Below, piece by piece: positions 35,614 through 45,026 of a stretch of DNA of 64,000 nucleotides. Below the pieces are notes generated by a model that was not told where the DNA came from, ran no database searches, and saw only the letters and a program-made list of their open reading frames with translations. The stretch spans positions 62,001 through 126,000 of the forward strand of contig NZ_FNHI01000008.1 of assembly GCF_900103455.1 (NCBI RefSeq), given 5' to 3'. Each line of letters begins with the position of its first letter. Within the stretch, counting starts at the first letter, position 1. A program made the position numbers and the translations under genes. The stretch is from Streptomyces wuyuanensis (GTDB lineage Bacteria; Actinomycetota; Actinomycetes; Streptomycetales; Streptomycetaceae).

Positions 35614-35936
35614 ACCGCCCCGCCGCGGTGGCGGGGGCTTGTCGTCCCAGGGATCTTGACCCACGAACTGCCGGATTTCCGAGTCGAAACGGCGATTTGT
35701 GAGGCTACTCACCACTGATCTGTTCGAGTGGACAGGGCCGTTCGGGGGACGGGGTGTCGCCGGGCGACGAGCCTCGTACCTGCGGCGGAGCCGGTCATTG
35801 GGCCAATCGGGCCATGCCTTTGCGCAACTTGCGCGGGACGAAAGTCGAAGCCCTTACTGGTCCGGATGGGCGACACCCAGTCGTACGCTTCACGGGCGCG
35901 TCGGACACCCCAGGAGACGTGTTTCGCGGTCGAGCG
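35614..35936. other. About 320 bp upstream of the riboswitch
   Basis: No gene is supported. It should hold the promoter of the riboswitch-NlpC transcript. A short inverted repeat GTGAG-GCTA-CTCAC is at 35699-35712. No convincing -10/-35 pair was picked. Confidence 0.45.
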
Positions 35937-36245
35937 TCAACTCGGCCGTTCCGGCGGCACGGTGATCCGGGAGGCTCGGCGCTCCCCGTCCAACACCCGC
36001 AGCGCCCGGGCCAATGTGACGGTGTGCAGCTCACTCTCGCCGCGCATGTGCATGACCGTCAGGGCGTCGCGGAGAGCCGTGGCCCGGGCGACCAGGGCCT
36101 GTGCGGCACGAAGGGCTCCATACGTGTGTGTCCCGCGTGCCGGGTTGATCCTTCCCACCTGGTCGATCACTTCGAGATAGCTGTCGATGAACTCGCTCTC
36201 GGCGCGCGTCAGCGCGGGCAGCGGCGGCGGCTCCGGTGGCAGCAC
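35937..36245 (-). CDS. Hypothetical protein downstream of clpP-like gene
   Basis: 102 aa, predicted mostly helical (ALTRAESEFIDSYLEVIDQVGRI, ALRAAQALVARATALRDALTVMHM). GTG start 7 bases after the ClpP-like stop codon, so it is probably co-transcribed. I do not recognise the family. The coding feel is good (hydrophobic spacing, little Arg/Pro shadow character). Confidence 0.6.
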   Translation of the reverse strand: MLPPEPPPLPALTRAESEFIDSYLEVIDQVGRINPARGTHTYGALRAAQALVARATALRDALTVMHMRGESELHTVTLARALRVLDGERRASRITVPPERPS

Positions 36246-36252
36246 CGTCCGC

Positions 36253-36888
36253 TCACCCGATGCCGGCGGAAGTCAGGGACGCCTTCCGGTTCTTGACGAT
36301 GTGGTCGATCAGCCCGTACTCCCTGGCGCCCGCGGCATCGAACACGGTTTCGCGATCGAGGTCGGCGGCGACACGGTCCGCGCTCCGGCCGGAATGGCGC
36401 ACGAGCATGGCGGTGAGCTGCTCCCGCAGCCGCAGCAACTCCCTCGCCTGGATGTCCAGATCGGTGGGCTGCCCCTGCACCGGCTCGGGCAGGGAGGGCT
36501 GCTGGACGACCACGCGGGCGCCGGGCAGGGCCATGCGCTTGCCCGGGGTTCCGGCCGCGAGCAGCACGGCCGCGGTCGACACGGCCTGCCCCAGACAGGT
36601 GGTGACGATGTCGCAGGTCACCGTCTGCATGGTGTCGTAGATGGCGGACATGGCGCTGATCGGGCCGCCGGGCGAGTTGACGTAGAGCGAGATGTCCTGG
36701 TCCGGTGCGGCGTACTCCAGGTACAGGAGCTGTGCGATGACGTCGTTGGCGGAGGTGTCGTCCACGGGGGCGCCGAGGAAGACGATCCGCTCGCCGAGCA
36801 GTTTGGCGTACGGGTCGAGCGTGCGCTGCCCGCCGCTCGTACGTTCGGTGAACTCGGGCAGGACGTGACGGGCGGACGGACGGTTCAC
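36253..36888 (-). CDS. ClpP-like protease subunit lacking catalytic His
   Basis: 211 aa, ClpP fold: [46 protein letters not shown] with nucleophile Ser104, and a C-terminal [18 protein letters not shown]. The catalytic His of the HQP motif is Gln129 (VVVQQP), 25 residues after the Ser as in active ClpP, so peptidase activity should be lost or badly impaired. It may be a regulatory or structural subunit of a mixed ClpP ring. Start at GTG 36888: GAGGAG lies 8 bases upstream and the family N terminus [15 protein letters not shown] begins there. Divergent from a Phd/YefM antitoxin gene. Confidence 0.88.
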   Translation of the reverse strand: MNRPSARHVLPEFTERTSGGQRTLDPYAKLLGERIVFLGAPVDDTSANDVIAQLLYLEYAAPDQDISLYVNSPGGPISAMSAIYDTMQTVTCDIVTTCLGQAVSTAAVLLAAGTPGKRMALPGARVVVQQPSLPEPVQGQPTDLDIQARELLRLREQLTAMLVRHSGRSADRVAADLDRETVFDAAGAREYGLIDHIVKNRKASLTSAGIG

Positions 36889-36948
36889 GGCAACCACTCC
36901 TCAAGCGGCCGCCCCCGCGGCCACGTCTGCTGCGGCCTCTGTAAAAAA

Positions 36949-36975
36949 TGTACAGGACGTACAGGCCGTTATGAT
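36949..36975. promoter_or_regulatory. TGTACA-type dyad between clpP-like and phd genes
   Basis: TGTACAGGACGTACA (36949-36963) is an inverted repeat (TGTAC, 5 bases, GTACA). TGTACA is the known core hexamer of E. coli YefM-YoeB operators. A -10-like TATGAT lies at 36970-36975, just before the antitoxin ATG. The site sits in the 94-bp gap and could control both genes. Confidence 0.6.
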
Positions 36976-36982
36976 GGGGAGC

Positions 36983-37273
36983 ATGGCCTACGAGATTCCG
37001 GTGACGCAAGCCCGAGCTGAACTCGCCGAGCTGATCAACCGCGTCGTCTACGGTGGCGAGCGGGTCGTCGTGACCCGCCACGGGAAGCCGCTCGTGGCCC
37101 TGGTGTCCGCCGCTGACCTGGAGCGACTGGAGGCCGCGGAGCAGGCGGCCGAGGAATCCGTGATCCCCTCCGTGTCGTCCCTGCGCTCCGCCGAACCGTC
37201 CGCTCCCGGCGAACGCGGCCGCTTCGGCATCGCGGCGGAGCACCGGCCGCCGGGCACGCGCGGCGGGGCCTGA
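36983..37273 (+). CDS. Phd/YefM family antitoxin, no toxin adjacent
   Basis: 96 aa. The N-terminal Phd/YefM fold is clear: IPVTQARAELAELINRVVYGGERVVVTRHGKPLVALVSAADLERLEA. The C-terminal tail (residues about 58-96) is disordered-looking. GGGGAG immediately precedes ATG 36983. No RelE, Doc or other toxin gene follows; the next gene is a convergent membrane protein. It may be a stand-alone regulator or a remnant of a toxin-antitoxin pair. Confidence 0.87.
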   Translation: MAYEIPVTQARAELAELINRVVYGGERVVVTRHGKPLVALVSAADLERLEAAEQAAEESVIPSVSSLRSAEPSAPGERGRFGIAAEHRPPGTRGGA

Positions 37274-37510
37274 CCCGGCCCCCGGGAGTGCGGACGGAGC
37301 GCACGAGTGGCGGAGGCCGACCCCGCCGGCTCCGTCGCGCACCCGCACCGGCCGCCGGTGGTGGACGCCGCGCCGGTGCGCCCCGTGCGAGCGGCGAGGC
37401 CGCACGCTCCCGTCCGCCACAGCGGGAAACGCGCGGCCGTCCAGGGGCCGGGAGGCCGGGGCCCGTTCGTTCGAACCGCCTGCGCAGGGCGGGGCCGGCC
37501 GCCCGGGCGG

Positions 37511-38503
37511 TCAGCCGGCCGGTGCCGGCTCCACGGGGCGAGTCGCCGCGACGGCAGGGGCGGCGGTGCGGCGGCGTCCGCCGATCAGCACGGCGGCCAT
37601 GCCCAGGGCCGCCCACAGCGACAGGGTCAGCGTGGCCGCGCCGGCCTCGCGACCGTCGAAGTACGCCACCGACCGCAGCAGTGAGCCGCCGGCGCCCGGC
37701 GGCAGCCATTGCCCGATCAGCCCGGCCGGTTCCGGCAGCATTTCCGGCGCGGTCGCCACACCCGAGAACGGGTTGCCCAGGAGCACGATCAGCAGCGCGC
37801 CCAGGCCGAATCCGGGAGGCCCCAGCAGGGCGGCGAGACCGGCGACGGTGGCGCCCACCGCCAGGGTGGCCAGCGTGAACGCTCCCGCTTCGGCCCACCA
37901 GTTCCCCGCGAGGACCCCGAGCCAGCTGTGCGTGAGCGCGGTGGCGGTGATGCCCACGAGTACCGCGGCACCCGTGAGTGCCAGCGCCGACCTGGCCCCG
38001 CGCAGCCCGAGTCCGGTCACCATCGCTCCGGCCGTCACTCCCGCCAGGGCGAGCGGCAGCACGCTGGAGGCCAGCGCGCTGCCTCGGGCGTCGCCGGCGG
38101 GGGTCGCGACCACGTCCTCGACGGCCACCCGGGTGCCGGGCGGAGCCCCCGCCGTCAGCGACTCCTTGAGCAACTGGGCGACGACGGAGCTCGCGGCCGA
38201 CGCCGTCAGCACCTTCGGCCCCGCCGGCGTCATGGCCACCGCTCCGTATACGGCGCGGTCCTCGATCGCCTCACGGGCCGCGGCCTCGTCGTCGTAGCGG
38301 TGCACCTCGAACGCGCCCTGCCGGTGTTCGAAGCGCTCCTCCAGTGGTGCGGCGGCCGCGGCGGGACCCGCGATGCCGATGGGCAGGTCGTGCGGTGCCG
38401 TACGGGCCGCGGGCCAGGCGAAGGCCCACAGGGCGAGGGCCGCGACGGCCGGTATCAGAAGCATCACCGCGATCGCGCGGCGCGCCGGGGAGGCGGTGGG
38501 CAT
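37511..38503 (-). CDS. YhgE/Pip-like or ABC-2-like membrane protein
   Basis: 330 aa. One N-terminal membrane segment (residues about 10-28), an extracytoplasmic domain of roughly 120 residues (FEVHRYDDEAAAREAIEDRAVYGAV), then five or six C-terminal membrane segments. This is the architecture of YhgE/Pip-type and ABC-2 permease proteins. No ATPase gene is adjacent. Divergent from a TetR gene that likely represses it, which suggests an export or stress role (inference). ATG 38503 with GAGG upstream. Confidence 0.78.
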   Translation of the reverse strand: MPTASPARRAIAVMLLIPAVAALALWAFAWPAARTAPHDLPIGIAGPAAAAAPLEERFEHRQGAFEVHRYDDEAAAREAIEDRAVYGAVAMTPAGPKVLTASAASSVVAQLLKESLTAGAPPGTRVAVEDVVATPAGDARGSALASSVLPLALAGVTAGAMVTGLGLRGARSALALTGAAVLVGITATALTHSWLGVLAGNWWAEAGAFTLATLAVGATVAGLAALLGPPGFGLGALLIVLLGNPFSGVATAPEMLPEPAGLIGQWLPPGAGGSLLRSVAYFDGREAGAATLTLSLWAALGMAAVLIGGRRRTAAPAVAATRPVEPAPAG

Positions 38504-38545
38504 GGGTACCTCGTTTCGGGGTGGGGCGTACGGATCGATCAAAAA

Positions 38546-38619
38546 GAAGGATCGTTCGTTTTATGTTGTTCCACTGTTCTGACGTGGGCGTCAGTTGTCA
38601 AGAAGGAATGTTCGTTTTA
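38546..38619. promoter_or_regulatory. Pair of 18-bp direct repeats, candidate TetR operators
   Basis: GAAGGATCGTTCGTTTTA (38546-38563) and GAAGGAATGTTCGTTTTA (38602-38619) match at 16 of 18 positions, 56 bp apart. Each contains an imperfect palindrome of GGAAC/GTTCC type. One lies near each start in the divergent membrane-protein/TetR region, as expected for TetR repression of both genes. Confidence 0.6.
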
Positions 38620-38629
38620 GTTTTGGACC

Positions 38630-39250
38630 ATGGCTCGCGTATCCCAGGAGCACCTCGAGGCCCGCCGGCGGCAGATCCTCGACGGAGCCGCCCGCTGCTT
38701 CGCCCGCAACGGCTTCCACGCCACGTCGATGCAGGACGTCCTCGGCGAGGTGGGGCTGTCGGCCGGCGCCGTCTACCGCTACTTCAAGGGCAAGGACGAA
38801 CTGATCTCGGCCATCGCGCGCGAGGCGTTCGCCGGCATACGAGGAGCCTTCGAGGACGCGGCCGCGATGGCGGTGCCGCCCACTCCGGACGTGCTGCTCG
38901 GACGCGTGCTGCGGACCTTTCTGGAGGAGCAGGTCCCCGGCGGCGACCGGCAGGCCTTCGCCCGCCTCATCGTCCAGGTCTGGACGGAGACGCTCCGGAA
39001 CGACCAGCTGGCCGCGATCCTGAACGAGGGCTACCACGGCATGCGGCAGGCCTGGTCGCAGGTGGTCGAGGCGTACCGGGCGAGCGGCATCCTGCCCGCC
39101 GACGTGCCCGCCGACCACGTCGCCCGGACGATGATCGCCACGGCGCAGGGATTCATCGCCCAGCAGGCGCTGTTCGGCGACGTGCGTGTCGAGGTGCTCG
39201 AGGACGGGTTGCGCGCGCTGATGTCCATGCAAGTGCCCAAGGCCAGTTAA
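38630..39250 (+). CDS. TetR family regulator
   Basis: 206 aa. N-terminal HTH: RRRQILDGAARCFARNGFHATSMQDVLGEVGLSAGAVYRYFKGKDEL. The C-terminal ligand domain is unspecific. Divergent from a YhgE/Pip-like membrane protein, with two repeated operators between them, so local repression is likely. ATG 38630; TAA stop. Confidence 0.9.
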   Translation: MARVSQEHLEARRRQILDGAARCFARNGFHATSMQDVLGEVGLSAGAVYRYFKGKDELISAIAREAFAGIRGAFEDAAAMAVPPTPDVLLGRVLRTFLEEQVPGGDRQAFARLIVQVWTETLRNDQLAAILNEGYHGMRQAWSQVVEAYRASGILPADVPADHVARTMIATAQGFIAQQALFGDVRVEVLEDGLRALMSMQVPKAS

Positions 39251-39262
39251 CGCGCCGGAAAA
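39247..39262 (+). promoter_or_regulatory. Possible GlnR box upstream of urease
   Basis: TTAAC-N6-GAAAA fits the GlnR consensus gTnAC-N6-GaAAC at 8 of 10 positions. A second TTAACG occurs 25 bp downstream (39272-39277). GlnR is known to control ureA in S. coelicolor, so the site is plausible but imperfect. Confidence 0.35.
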
Positions 39263-39309
39263 ACTTCCGCCTTAACGTTCAAACCTTGGCAGCGGAAAGG
39301 CCGTGGAGA

Positions 39310-39326
39310 GTCAACAGACTGTTGAC
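39310..39326. promoter_or_regulatory. Perfect 17-bp palindrome upstream of ureA
   Basis: GTCAACAGACTGTTGAC is an exact inverted repeat with a single central base, about 60 bp before the ureA start codon. It includes a TTGAC(G) that could be a -35 box. This is the shape of a GntR/FadR-type operator; the regulator is unknown. Confidence 0.55.
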
Positions 39327-39386
39327 GTCCACTACCGTCCGCCGCACCCGGTTGGGTCCGGGCAGGCCGACTGTGAGGTGGAGAAC

Positions 39387-39689
39387 GTGCAACTGACGCC
39401 GCATGAGCAGGAACGGCTGCTCATCCATGTCGCCGCGGACGTCGCGGAGAAGCGCAGGGCACGAGGGGTGAAGCTCAACCACCCCGAGGCCGTGGCCCTC
39501 ATCACCACGCACATCCTGGAGGGCGCCCGCGACGGCCGCACCGTCGCCGAACTCATGGCCTCCGGGCGGAAGGTCCTCACCCGCGACGACGTCATGGACG
39601 GCATCCCCGCGATGATCCACGACGTCCAGGTCGAGGCGACCTTTCCCGACGGCACCAAACTCGTCACCGTCCACGACCCGATCGTCTGA
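39387..39689 (+). CDS. ureA: Urease subunit gamma
   Basis: 100 aa, the normal length. [42 protein letters not shown] and the closing [14 protein letters not shown] are diagnostic. GTG 39387 has GGAG upstream and gives the canonical start; an upstream in-frame GTG at 39303 would add 28 unlikely residues. First gene of ureABCFGD. Confidence 0.95.
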   Translation: MQLTPHEQERLLIHVAADVAEKRRARGVKLNHPEAVALITTHILEGARDGRTVAELMASGRKVLTRDDVMDGIPAMIHDVQVEATFPDGTKLVTVHDPIV

Positions 39690-39702
39690 CGGGAGCGAGC
39701 CG

Positions 39703-40050
39703 ATGATCCCCGGAGAGATCCTGCACGCCGACGGGCCGGTCCGGCTGAACGAGGGCCGCGAGGTCACCCGGCTGACCGTGCTCAACGCCGCCGACCGGCC
39801 TGTACAGGTCGGCTCCCACTACCACTTCGCCGAGGCCAACCCCGGCCTCGACTTCGACCGGGCCGCCGCGCGCGGCCTGCGGCTGAACATCGCGGCGGGC
39901 ACCGCCGTCCGGTTCGAGCCGGGAATCCCCGTCGAGGTCGCACTCGTGCCGATCGCCGGGCTGCGCGTCGTGCCGGGACTGCGCGGCGAGACCGCGGGGC
40001 CGCTCGACTCGCGCGACGCCCGTGCGGAGAACGGAGCCTCCCGTGCTTGA
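39703..40050 (+). CDS. ureB: Urease subunit beta
   Basis: 115 aa. [54 protein letters not shown] and VPIAG are the family pattern. It starts 13 bases after ureA. Its stop overlaps the ureC start by 8 bases. Part of the (UreABC) nickel urease that hydrolyses urea to ammonia and CO2. Confidence 0.95.
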   Translation: MIPGEILHADGPVRLNEGREVTRLTVLNAADRPVQVGSHYHFAEANPGLDFDRAAARGLRLNIAAGTAVRFEPGIPVEVALVPIAGLRVVPGLRGETAGPLDSRDARAENGASRA

Positions 40051-41764
40051 GCTGCCGCGCGCTGTGTACGCCGATCTCTTCGGCCCCACGACAGGCGACC
40101 GGATCCGACTCGCCGACACCGATCTCCTCGTGGAGATCGAGGAGGACCGCTCGGGCGGCCCCGGACGCGCGGGCGACGAGGCGGTCTTCGGCGGGGGCAA
40201 GGTGATCCGGGAGTCCATGGGCCAGTCCCGTACGACACGGGCGGAAGGCGCCCCGGACACGGTGGTCACGGGGGCGGTGGTCATCGACCACTGGGGAGTC
40301 GTGAAGGCGGACGTCGGCATCCGCGACGGCCGGATCACCGGGATCGGCAAAGCGGGTAACCCGGACACCATGGACGGCGTCCATCCCGACCTCGTCATCG
40401 GGCCGGAGACCGAGATCATCGCGGGCAACGGGAAGATCGTCACGGCGGGCGCCGTGGACGCACACGTCCACTTCATCTCGCCCACCGTCGTCGAGCAGGC
40501 CCTGACGTCCGGGATCACCACGCTCGTCGGCGGGGGCACGGGGCCTGCGGAGGGGACGAAGGCGACCACGATCACGCCCGGACCCTGGCATCTCGCCCGG
40601 ATGTTCGAGGCGCTCGAGTCGTTCCCCGTCAACATCGGGCTGCTGGGCAAGGGCAACACGACATCCCGCGAGGGCATGTACTCCCAACTGCGCGGCGGAG
40701 CGCTCGGCTTCAAGATCCATGAGGACTGGGGCGCCACCCCGGCCGCCATCGACGCCTGCCTCGGCGTGTGCGAGGAGACCGGCGCGCAGCTGGCCATCCA
40801 CACCGACACGCTCAACGAGGCCGGATTCGTGGGCGACACGCTCGCCGCGATCGCGGGCCGTACGATCCACGCCTACCACACCGAGGGAGCGGGCGGCGGG
40901 CACGCGCCGGACATCATCACCGTCGTCTCGGAGCCGTATGTCCTCCCCAGCTCCACCAACCCGACCCGGCCGCACACCGTCAACACCATCGAGGAGCACC
41001 TCGACATGCTGATGGTCTGCCACCACCTCAACCCGGCCGTGCCGGAGGACCTCGCCTTCGCCGAGTCCAGGATCAGGCCGTCGACGATCGCCGCCGAGGA
41101 CGTCCTCCACGACATCGGCGCCATCTCCATCATCTCGTCCGACTCACAGGCCATGGGGCGGGTCGGCGAGGTCGTCCTGCGGACCTGGCAGACCGCGCAC
41201 GCAATGAAGCGGCGCCGCGGCGCCCTGCCGGGTGACGGCCGCGCGGACAACCAGAGGGTCCGCCGGTACGTCGCCAAGTACACGATCAATCCGGCCGTGG
41301 CCCAGGGCCTCGACCACGAGATCGGCTCGGTCGAGCCCGGCAAGCTCGCCGACCTGGTGCTGTGGGAGCCCGCGTTCTTCGGGGTGAAGCCCCAACTCGT
41401 GCTGAAGGGCGGACAGATCGCCTACGCGCAGATGGGCGACGCCAACGCCTCCATCCCCACTCCGCAGCCCGTGCTCCCGCGTCCCATGTTCGGCGCAATG
41501 GGCAGGGCACCGGCGGCCAACTCGTTCAACTTCGTCGCCGAGGCGGCGATCGGGGACGGGCTCCCCGAACGCCTCGGCCTGGGCAAGCGTTTCGTCCCGA
41601 TCCGCAGTACCCGTGGCGTCACCAAGGCGGACATGAAGGAGAACGACGCCCTGCCCCGCGTCGAGGTCGATGCGGACACCTTCACGGTGACCATCGACGG
41701 CGACGCGGTCGAGCCCGCACCCGCCGGTGAACTGCCGATGGCCCAGCGCTACTTCCTGTTCTGA
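40043..41764 (+). CDS. ureC: Urease subunit alpha (catalytic)
   Basis: 573 aa. All nickel-site motifs are present: HVHFISP, the carbamylated Lys in [31 protein letters not shown], the flap MVCHHLN and [15 protein letters not shown] 40043 is chosen over the in-frame GTG 40022 because GGAG lies 6 bases upstream and the length becomes canonical. Co-transcribed with ureB and the accessory genes. Confidence 0.96.
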   Translation: MLELPRAVYADLFGPTTGDRIRLADTDLLVEIEEDRSGGPGRAGDEAVFGGGKVIRESMGQSRTTRAEGAPDTVVTGAVVIDHWGVVKADVGIRDGRITGIGKAGNPDTMDGVHPDLVIGPETEIIAGNGKIVTAGAVDAHVHFISPTVVEQALTSGITTLVGGGTGPAEGTKATTITPGPWHLARMFEALESFPVNIGLLGKGNTTSREGMYSQLRGGALGFKIHEDWGATPAAIDACLGVCEETGAQLAIHTDTLNEAGFVGDTLAAIAGRTIHAYHTEGAGGGHAPDIITVVSEPYVLPSSTNPTRPHTVNTIEEHLDMLMVCHHLNPAVPEDLAFAESRIRPSTIAAEDVLHDIGAISIISSDSQAMGRVGEVVLRTWQTAHAMKRRRGALPGDGRADNQRVRRYVAKYTINPAVAQGLDHEIGSVEPGKLADLVLWEPAFFGVKPQLVLKGGQIAYAQMGDANASIPTPQPVLPRPMFGAMGRAPAANSFNFVAEAAIGDGLPERLGLGKRFVPIRSTRGVTKADMKENDALPRVEVDADTFTVTIDGDAVEPAPAGELPMAQRYFLF

Positions 41765-41766
41765 TC

Positions 41767-42597
41767 ATGGAGCATGTCATCGACCCGCACACGGAGGCCG
41801 TGGTCAACGGCCTCCGTCCGCTCCGGTCGCCCGGTCGGGACCAGGGCACCGGACCCGCAGGGGACGGGCACGCGGCCGCGGGATCGCGCCGGGCGGAGGA
41901 GGCCGGACCACGGTCCGGTGCCCCGGCGCGAGCCGCGCTGCTCGTCCTCGCCGACGGGCGGTTCCCCGCCGGAGGACACGCACATTCCGGCGGGGCCGAG
42001 GCGGCGGTGAGGGCGGGCCGCCTGGGCGATGCCCGGGACCTCGCGGAGTTCTGCCGGGGACGGCTGCACACCACGGGCCTGACCGCCGCCGGGCTGGCCG
42101 CCGCGGCGGCCGCCGGGCTGGACCCGCTCGCTCTCGACGCGGCCGCCGACGCCCGCACCCCCTCGCCCACCCTGCGCGCGTCCGCGCGCAGACTCGGCCG
42201 GCAGCTGATGCGAGCCGCCCGTGCCACCTGGCCGTCACCGGAACTCGACGCCCTCGCCCGCGCCCTTCCGAAGGGGGCTCACCAGCCGGTCGTCCTGGGG
42301 CTCACCGCCCGTGCCGCGGGCCTCGGACCCGAGGACGCCGCGCACTGTGCCGTGTACGAGTCGGTCGGCGGTCCGGCCACCGCCGCGGTGCGGCTGCTGA
42401 GCCTGGACCCCTTCGAGGCCACCGCCGTCCTCGCCAGGCTGGCTCCCGACATGGACCGGGTCGCCGCGCGGGCCGTGACCGCGGCCCGGGAGGCCGCCGA
42501 ACGGGGCACGGACGCACTCCCCGCCGCCTCGGCCCCGCTGCTGGACATCACCGCCGAGCAGCACGCCGCCTGGCCCGTACGGCTCTTCGCCTCCTGA
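41767..42597 (+). CDS. ureF: Urease accessory protein UreF
   Basis: 276 aa all-helical chaperone needed, with UreG and UreD, to load nickel. Conserved [25 protein letters not shown] and [27 protein letters not shown]. About 55 N-terminal residues before the conserved core are low-complexity, so the true start could be internal. The listed ATG lies 2 bases after the ureC stop. Confidence 0.9.
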   Translation: MEHVIDPHTEAVVNGLRPLRSPGRDQGTGPAGDGHAAAGSRRAEEAGPRSGAPARAALLVLADGRFPAGGHAHSGGAEAAVRAGRLGDARDLAEFCRGRLHTTGLTAAGLAAAAAAGLDPLALDAAADARTPSPTLRASARRLGRQLMRAARATWPSPELDALARALPKGAHQPVVLGLTARAAGLGPEDAAHCAVYESVGGPATAAVRLLSLDPFEATAVLARLAPDMDRVAARAVTAAREAAERGTDALPAASAPLLDITAEQHAAWPVRLFAS

Positions 42598-42613
42598 CGC
42601 CGCATGCCCGCAA

Positions 42614-42652
42614 CCCCGGCCCGCAGCCCCGGCCCGCAGCCCCGGCCCGCAG
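42614..42652 (+). repeat. Three 13-bp tandem repeats in the ureF-ureG gap
   Basis: CCCCGGCCCGCAG occurs three times in perfect tandem. It lies in the 170-bp space between ureF and ureG, which is unusually long inside this otherwise tightly packed operon. Confidence 0.85.
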
Positions 42653-42767
42653 GCCGGAGCCCGCAGCGCCGCGAACATTCGGCCGGGTGAACCCACGACG
42701 AGCCCTCACGCACCAGCACACCGACCCGGAGCAGCACACGCTCCGCAGCACACCAGGGAGCCGCCAC

Positions 42768-43454
<687 letters not shown>

Positions 43455-43461
43455 GGGCCGG

Positions 43462-44202
43462 ATGAGCGTCCGGGCCACCGCACGGGTCGTCGCCGAGCGC
43501 GACGGGCTCCCCGTGCTGGAGAGCGACGGTCCGCTGGCCCTGCGCCGCACCCGCGCTGCGGGACCGTACACGCGCGTCACCCTGGTCGGTGCCATGAGCG
43601 CCCCGCTCGGCGGGGACCGGCTCGCGATCGAGGCCGACGTGCGCGCGGGCGCCCGCCTGCTCATGGACTCCGCCGCGGCCACCGTGGCGCTGCCCGGGCG
43701 CACGCCGGGAGCCGCCGGCTACGACGTCTCGCTGGAGGTGGGGGAGGACGCCGAACTGCGCTGGCTGCCCGAGCAGCTGATCTCGGCGCGCGGCAGCGAG
43801 CTGCGGATGCACACGCGGGTGGCACTCGCCGCGACGGCGCGCTTCGTGCTGCGCGAGGAACAGATCCTCGGCCGGCACGGCGAGGAGACCGGCACGCTCA
43901 CCACCCGCCTCACCGTCCACCGCGCGGGCCGCCCCCTGCTGGACCAGGAACTCGCCTTCGGCCCCGGCGCGCCCGGCGGATGGGACGGCGGGGCGCTGCT
44001 CGGCGGCCATCGGGCGGTCGGTCAACTCCTCGTGGTGGATCCCGATTTCGCCGACAAGCCCCCACAGGCCCGGCAGCTCGGGGAGACCGCCGTGCTCACC
44101 CCGCTCGCGGGCCCGGCACTCGTGGTCACCGCGGTCGCGACCGATGCGTTGCGCCTGCGCCGGATTCTCGACACCGCCCTGGACGACGTCGCCGGAGGCT
44201 GA
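43462..44202 (+). CDS. ureD: Urease accessory protein UreD
   Basis: 246 aa scaffold of the urease activation complex. VTLVGAMSAPLGGDRLAIEADVRAGARLLMDSAAATVALPG is the family core, followed by LRWLPEQLISARGSELRMHTRV. ATG 43462 lies 7 bases after ureG. It ends the operon and is convergent with plsC. No nickel transporter gene is adjacent. Confidence 0.93.
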   Translation: MSVRATARVVAERDGLPVLESDGPLALRRTRAAGPYTRVTLVGAMSAPLGGDRLAIEADVRAGARLLMDSAAATVALPGRTPGAAGYDVSLEVGEDAELRWLPEQLISARGSELRMHTRVALAATARFVLREEQILGRHGEETGTLTTRLTVHRAGRPLLDQELAFGPGAPGGWDGGALLGGHRAVGQLLVVDPDFADKPPQARQLGETAVLTPLAGPALVVTAVATDALRLRRILDTALDDVAGG

Positions 44203-44309
44203 GCCGCGAGCCGCGAAGTGGGGACTGGGAATGCGTGCCCGGCGTGACCGTCGACGGGCGGCGCGGTCCCTGCCCTGCCCGCACCGCACGTCGATCCGCC
44301 CGTCATGGG

Positions 44310-45026
44310 TCAGCGTCTCAGCCGGGGGAAGCGCCGTCCCTTCGACCCGTCGGCCTGGGCCGCCTTGACCTTGACCGCGTACTCGTCGACGTACTGCTGT
44401 CCGGACAGGGCGAGGATCTCGTACATGATCTCGTCCGTCACGGCGCGCAGCACCGCCTTCTCGTGCTCCATCCCCTCGTAACGGGAGAAGTCCAGCGGCT
44501 CGCCGAAGCGGATCGTCACCCGTTTGATCTTCGGCAGGACCTGCCCCGGCGGCTGGATCTCGAAGGTGCCGACCATCGCGCAGGGCACGACGGGCACCCG
44601 CGCGGTCAGCGCCATGACGGCGACGCCGACCTTGCCCTTGTAGAGCCGGCCGTCGTGCGACCGCGTGCCCTCCGGGTAGATGCCGAGCAACTCGCCCTTG
44701 CCCAGCACTCCGAGGCCCTCGCGGATCGCCGCCTGGCCCGCTTCCTTGCCGGAGCGGTCCACCGGGATCTGTCCGGCGCTGCGGAAGAAGGCGGCCGTCA
44801 GCCGGCCCTTGAGACCCGGACCGGTGAAGTACTCGGCCTTGGCGAGGAACGTGATGCGCCGCTTCAGGATGGCCGGCATCAGGAAGTGGTCGGAGAACGA
44901 CAGATGGTTGCCGGCGACGATCGCCGCACCGTCCGCGGGGACGTGCTCGAGGCCCTCGATCCTGGGGCGGAACAGCAGCCGCAGCAGCGGTCCCAGGATG
45001 ACGTATTTGAGCACGTAGTAGAACAC
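44310..45026 (-). CDS. 1-acyl-sn-glycerol-3-phosphate acyltransferase-like (PlsC)
   Basis: 238 aa lysophospholipid acyltransferase. Catalytic HxxxxD in NHLSFSDHF, then the phosphate-binding YPEGTRS and VPVVPCAMVGTFEI. A short hydrophobic N terminus suggests membrane association. Involved in phosphatidate formation. GTG 45026 start. Lys-rich tail at the C terminus. Confidence 0.9.
   Translation of the reverse strand: MFYYVLKYVILGPLLRLLFRPRIEGLEHVPADGAAIVAGNHLSFSDHFLMPAILKRRITFLAKAEYFTGPGLKGRLTAAFFRSAGQIPVDRSGKEAGQAAIREGLGVLGKGELLGIYPEGTRSHDGRLYKGKVGVAVMALTARVPVVPCAMVGTFEIQPPGQVLPKIKRVTIRFGEPLDFSRYEGMEHEKAVLRAVTDEIMYEILALSGQQYVDEYAVKVKAAQADGSKGRRFPRLRR

Noticed and set aside
37274..37510. Toxin gene expected after the Phd/YefM antitoxin
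   Set aside because: Frames here are Arg/Pro-rich with no RelE, Doc or PIN pattern, and the next real gene is convergent.
44252..44305. Terminator between ureD and plsC
   Set aside because: The two 9-base arms (GACGGGCGG and CCGCCCGTC) are separated by about 36 bases, too long a loop to call.
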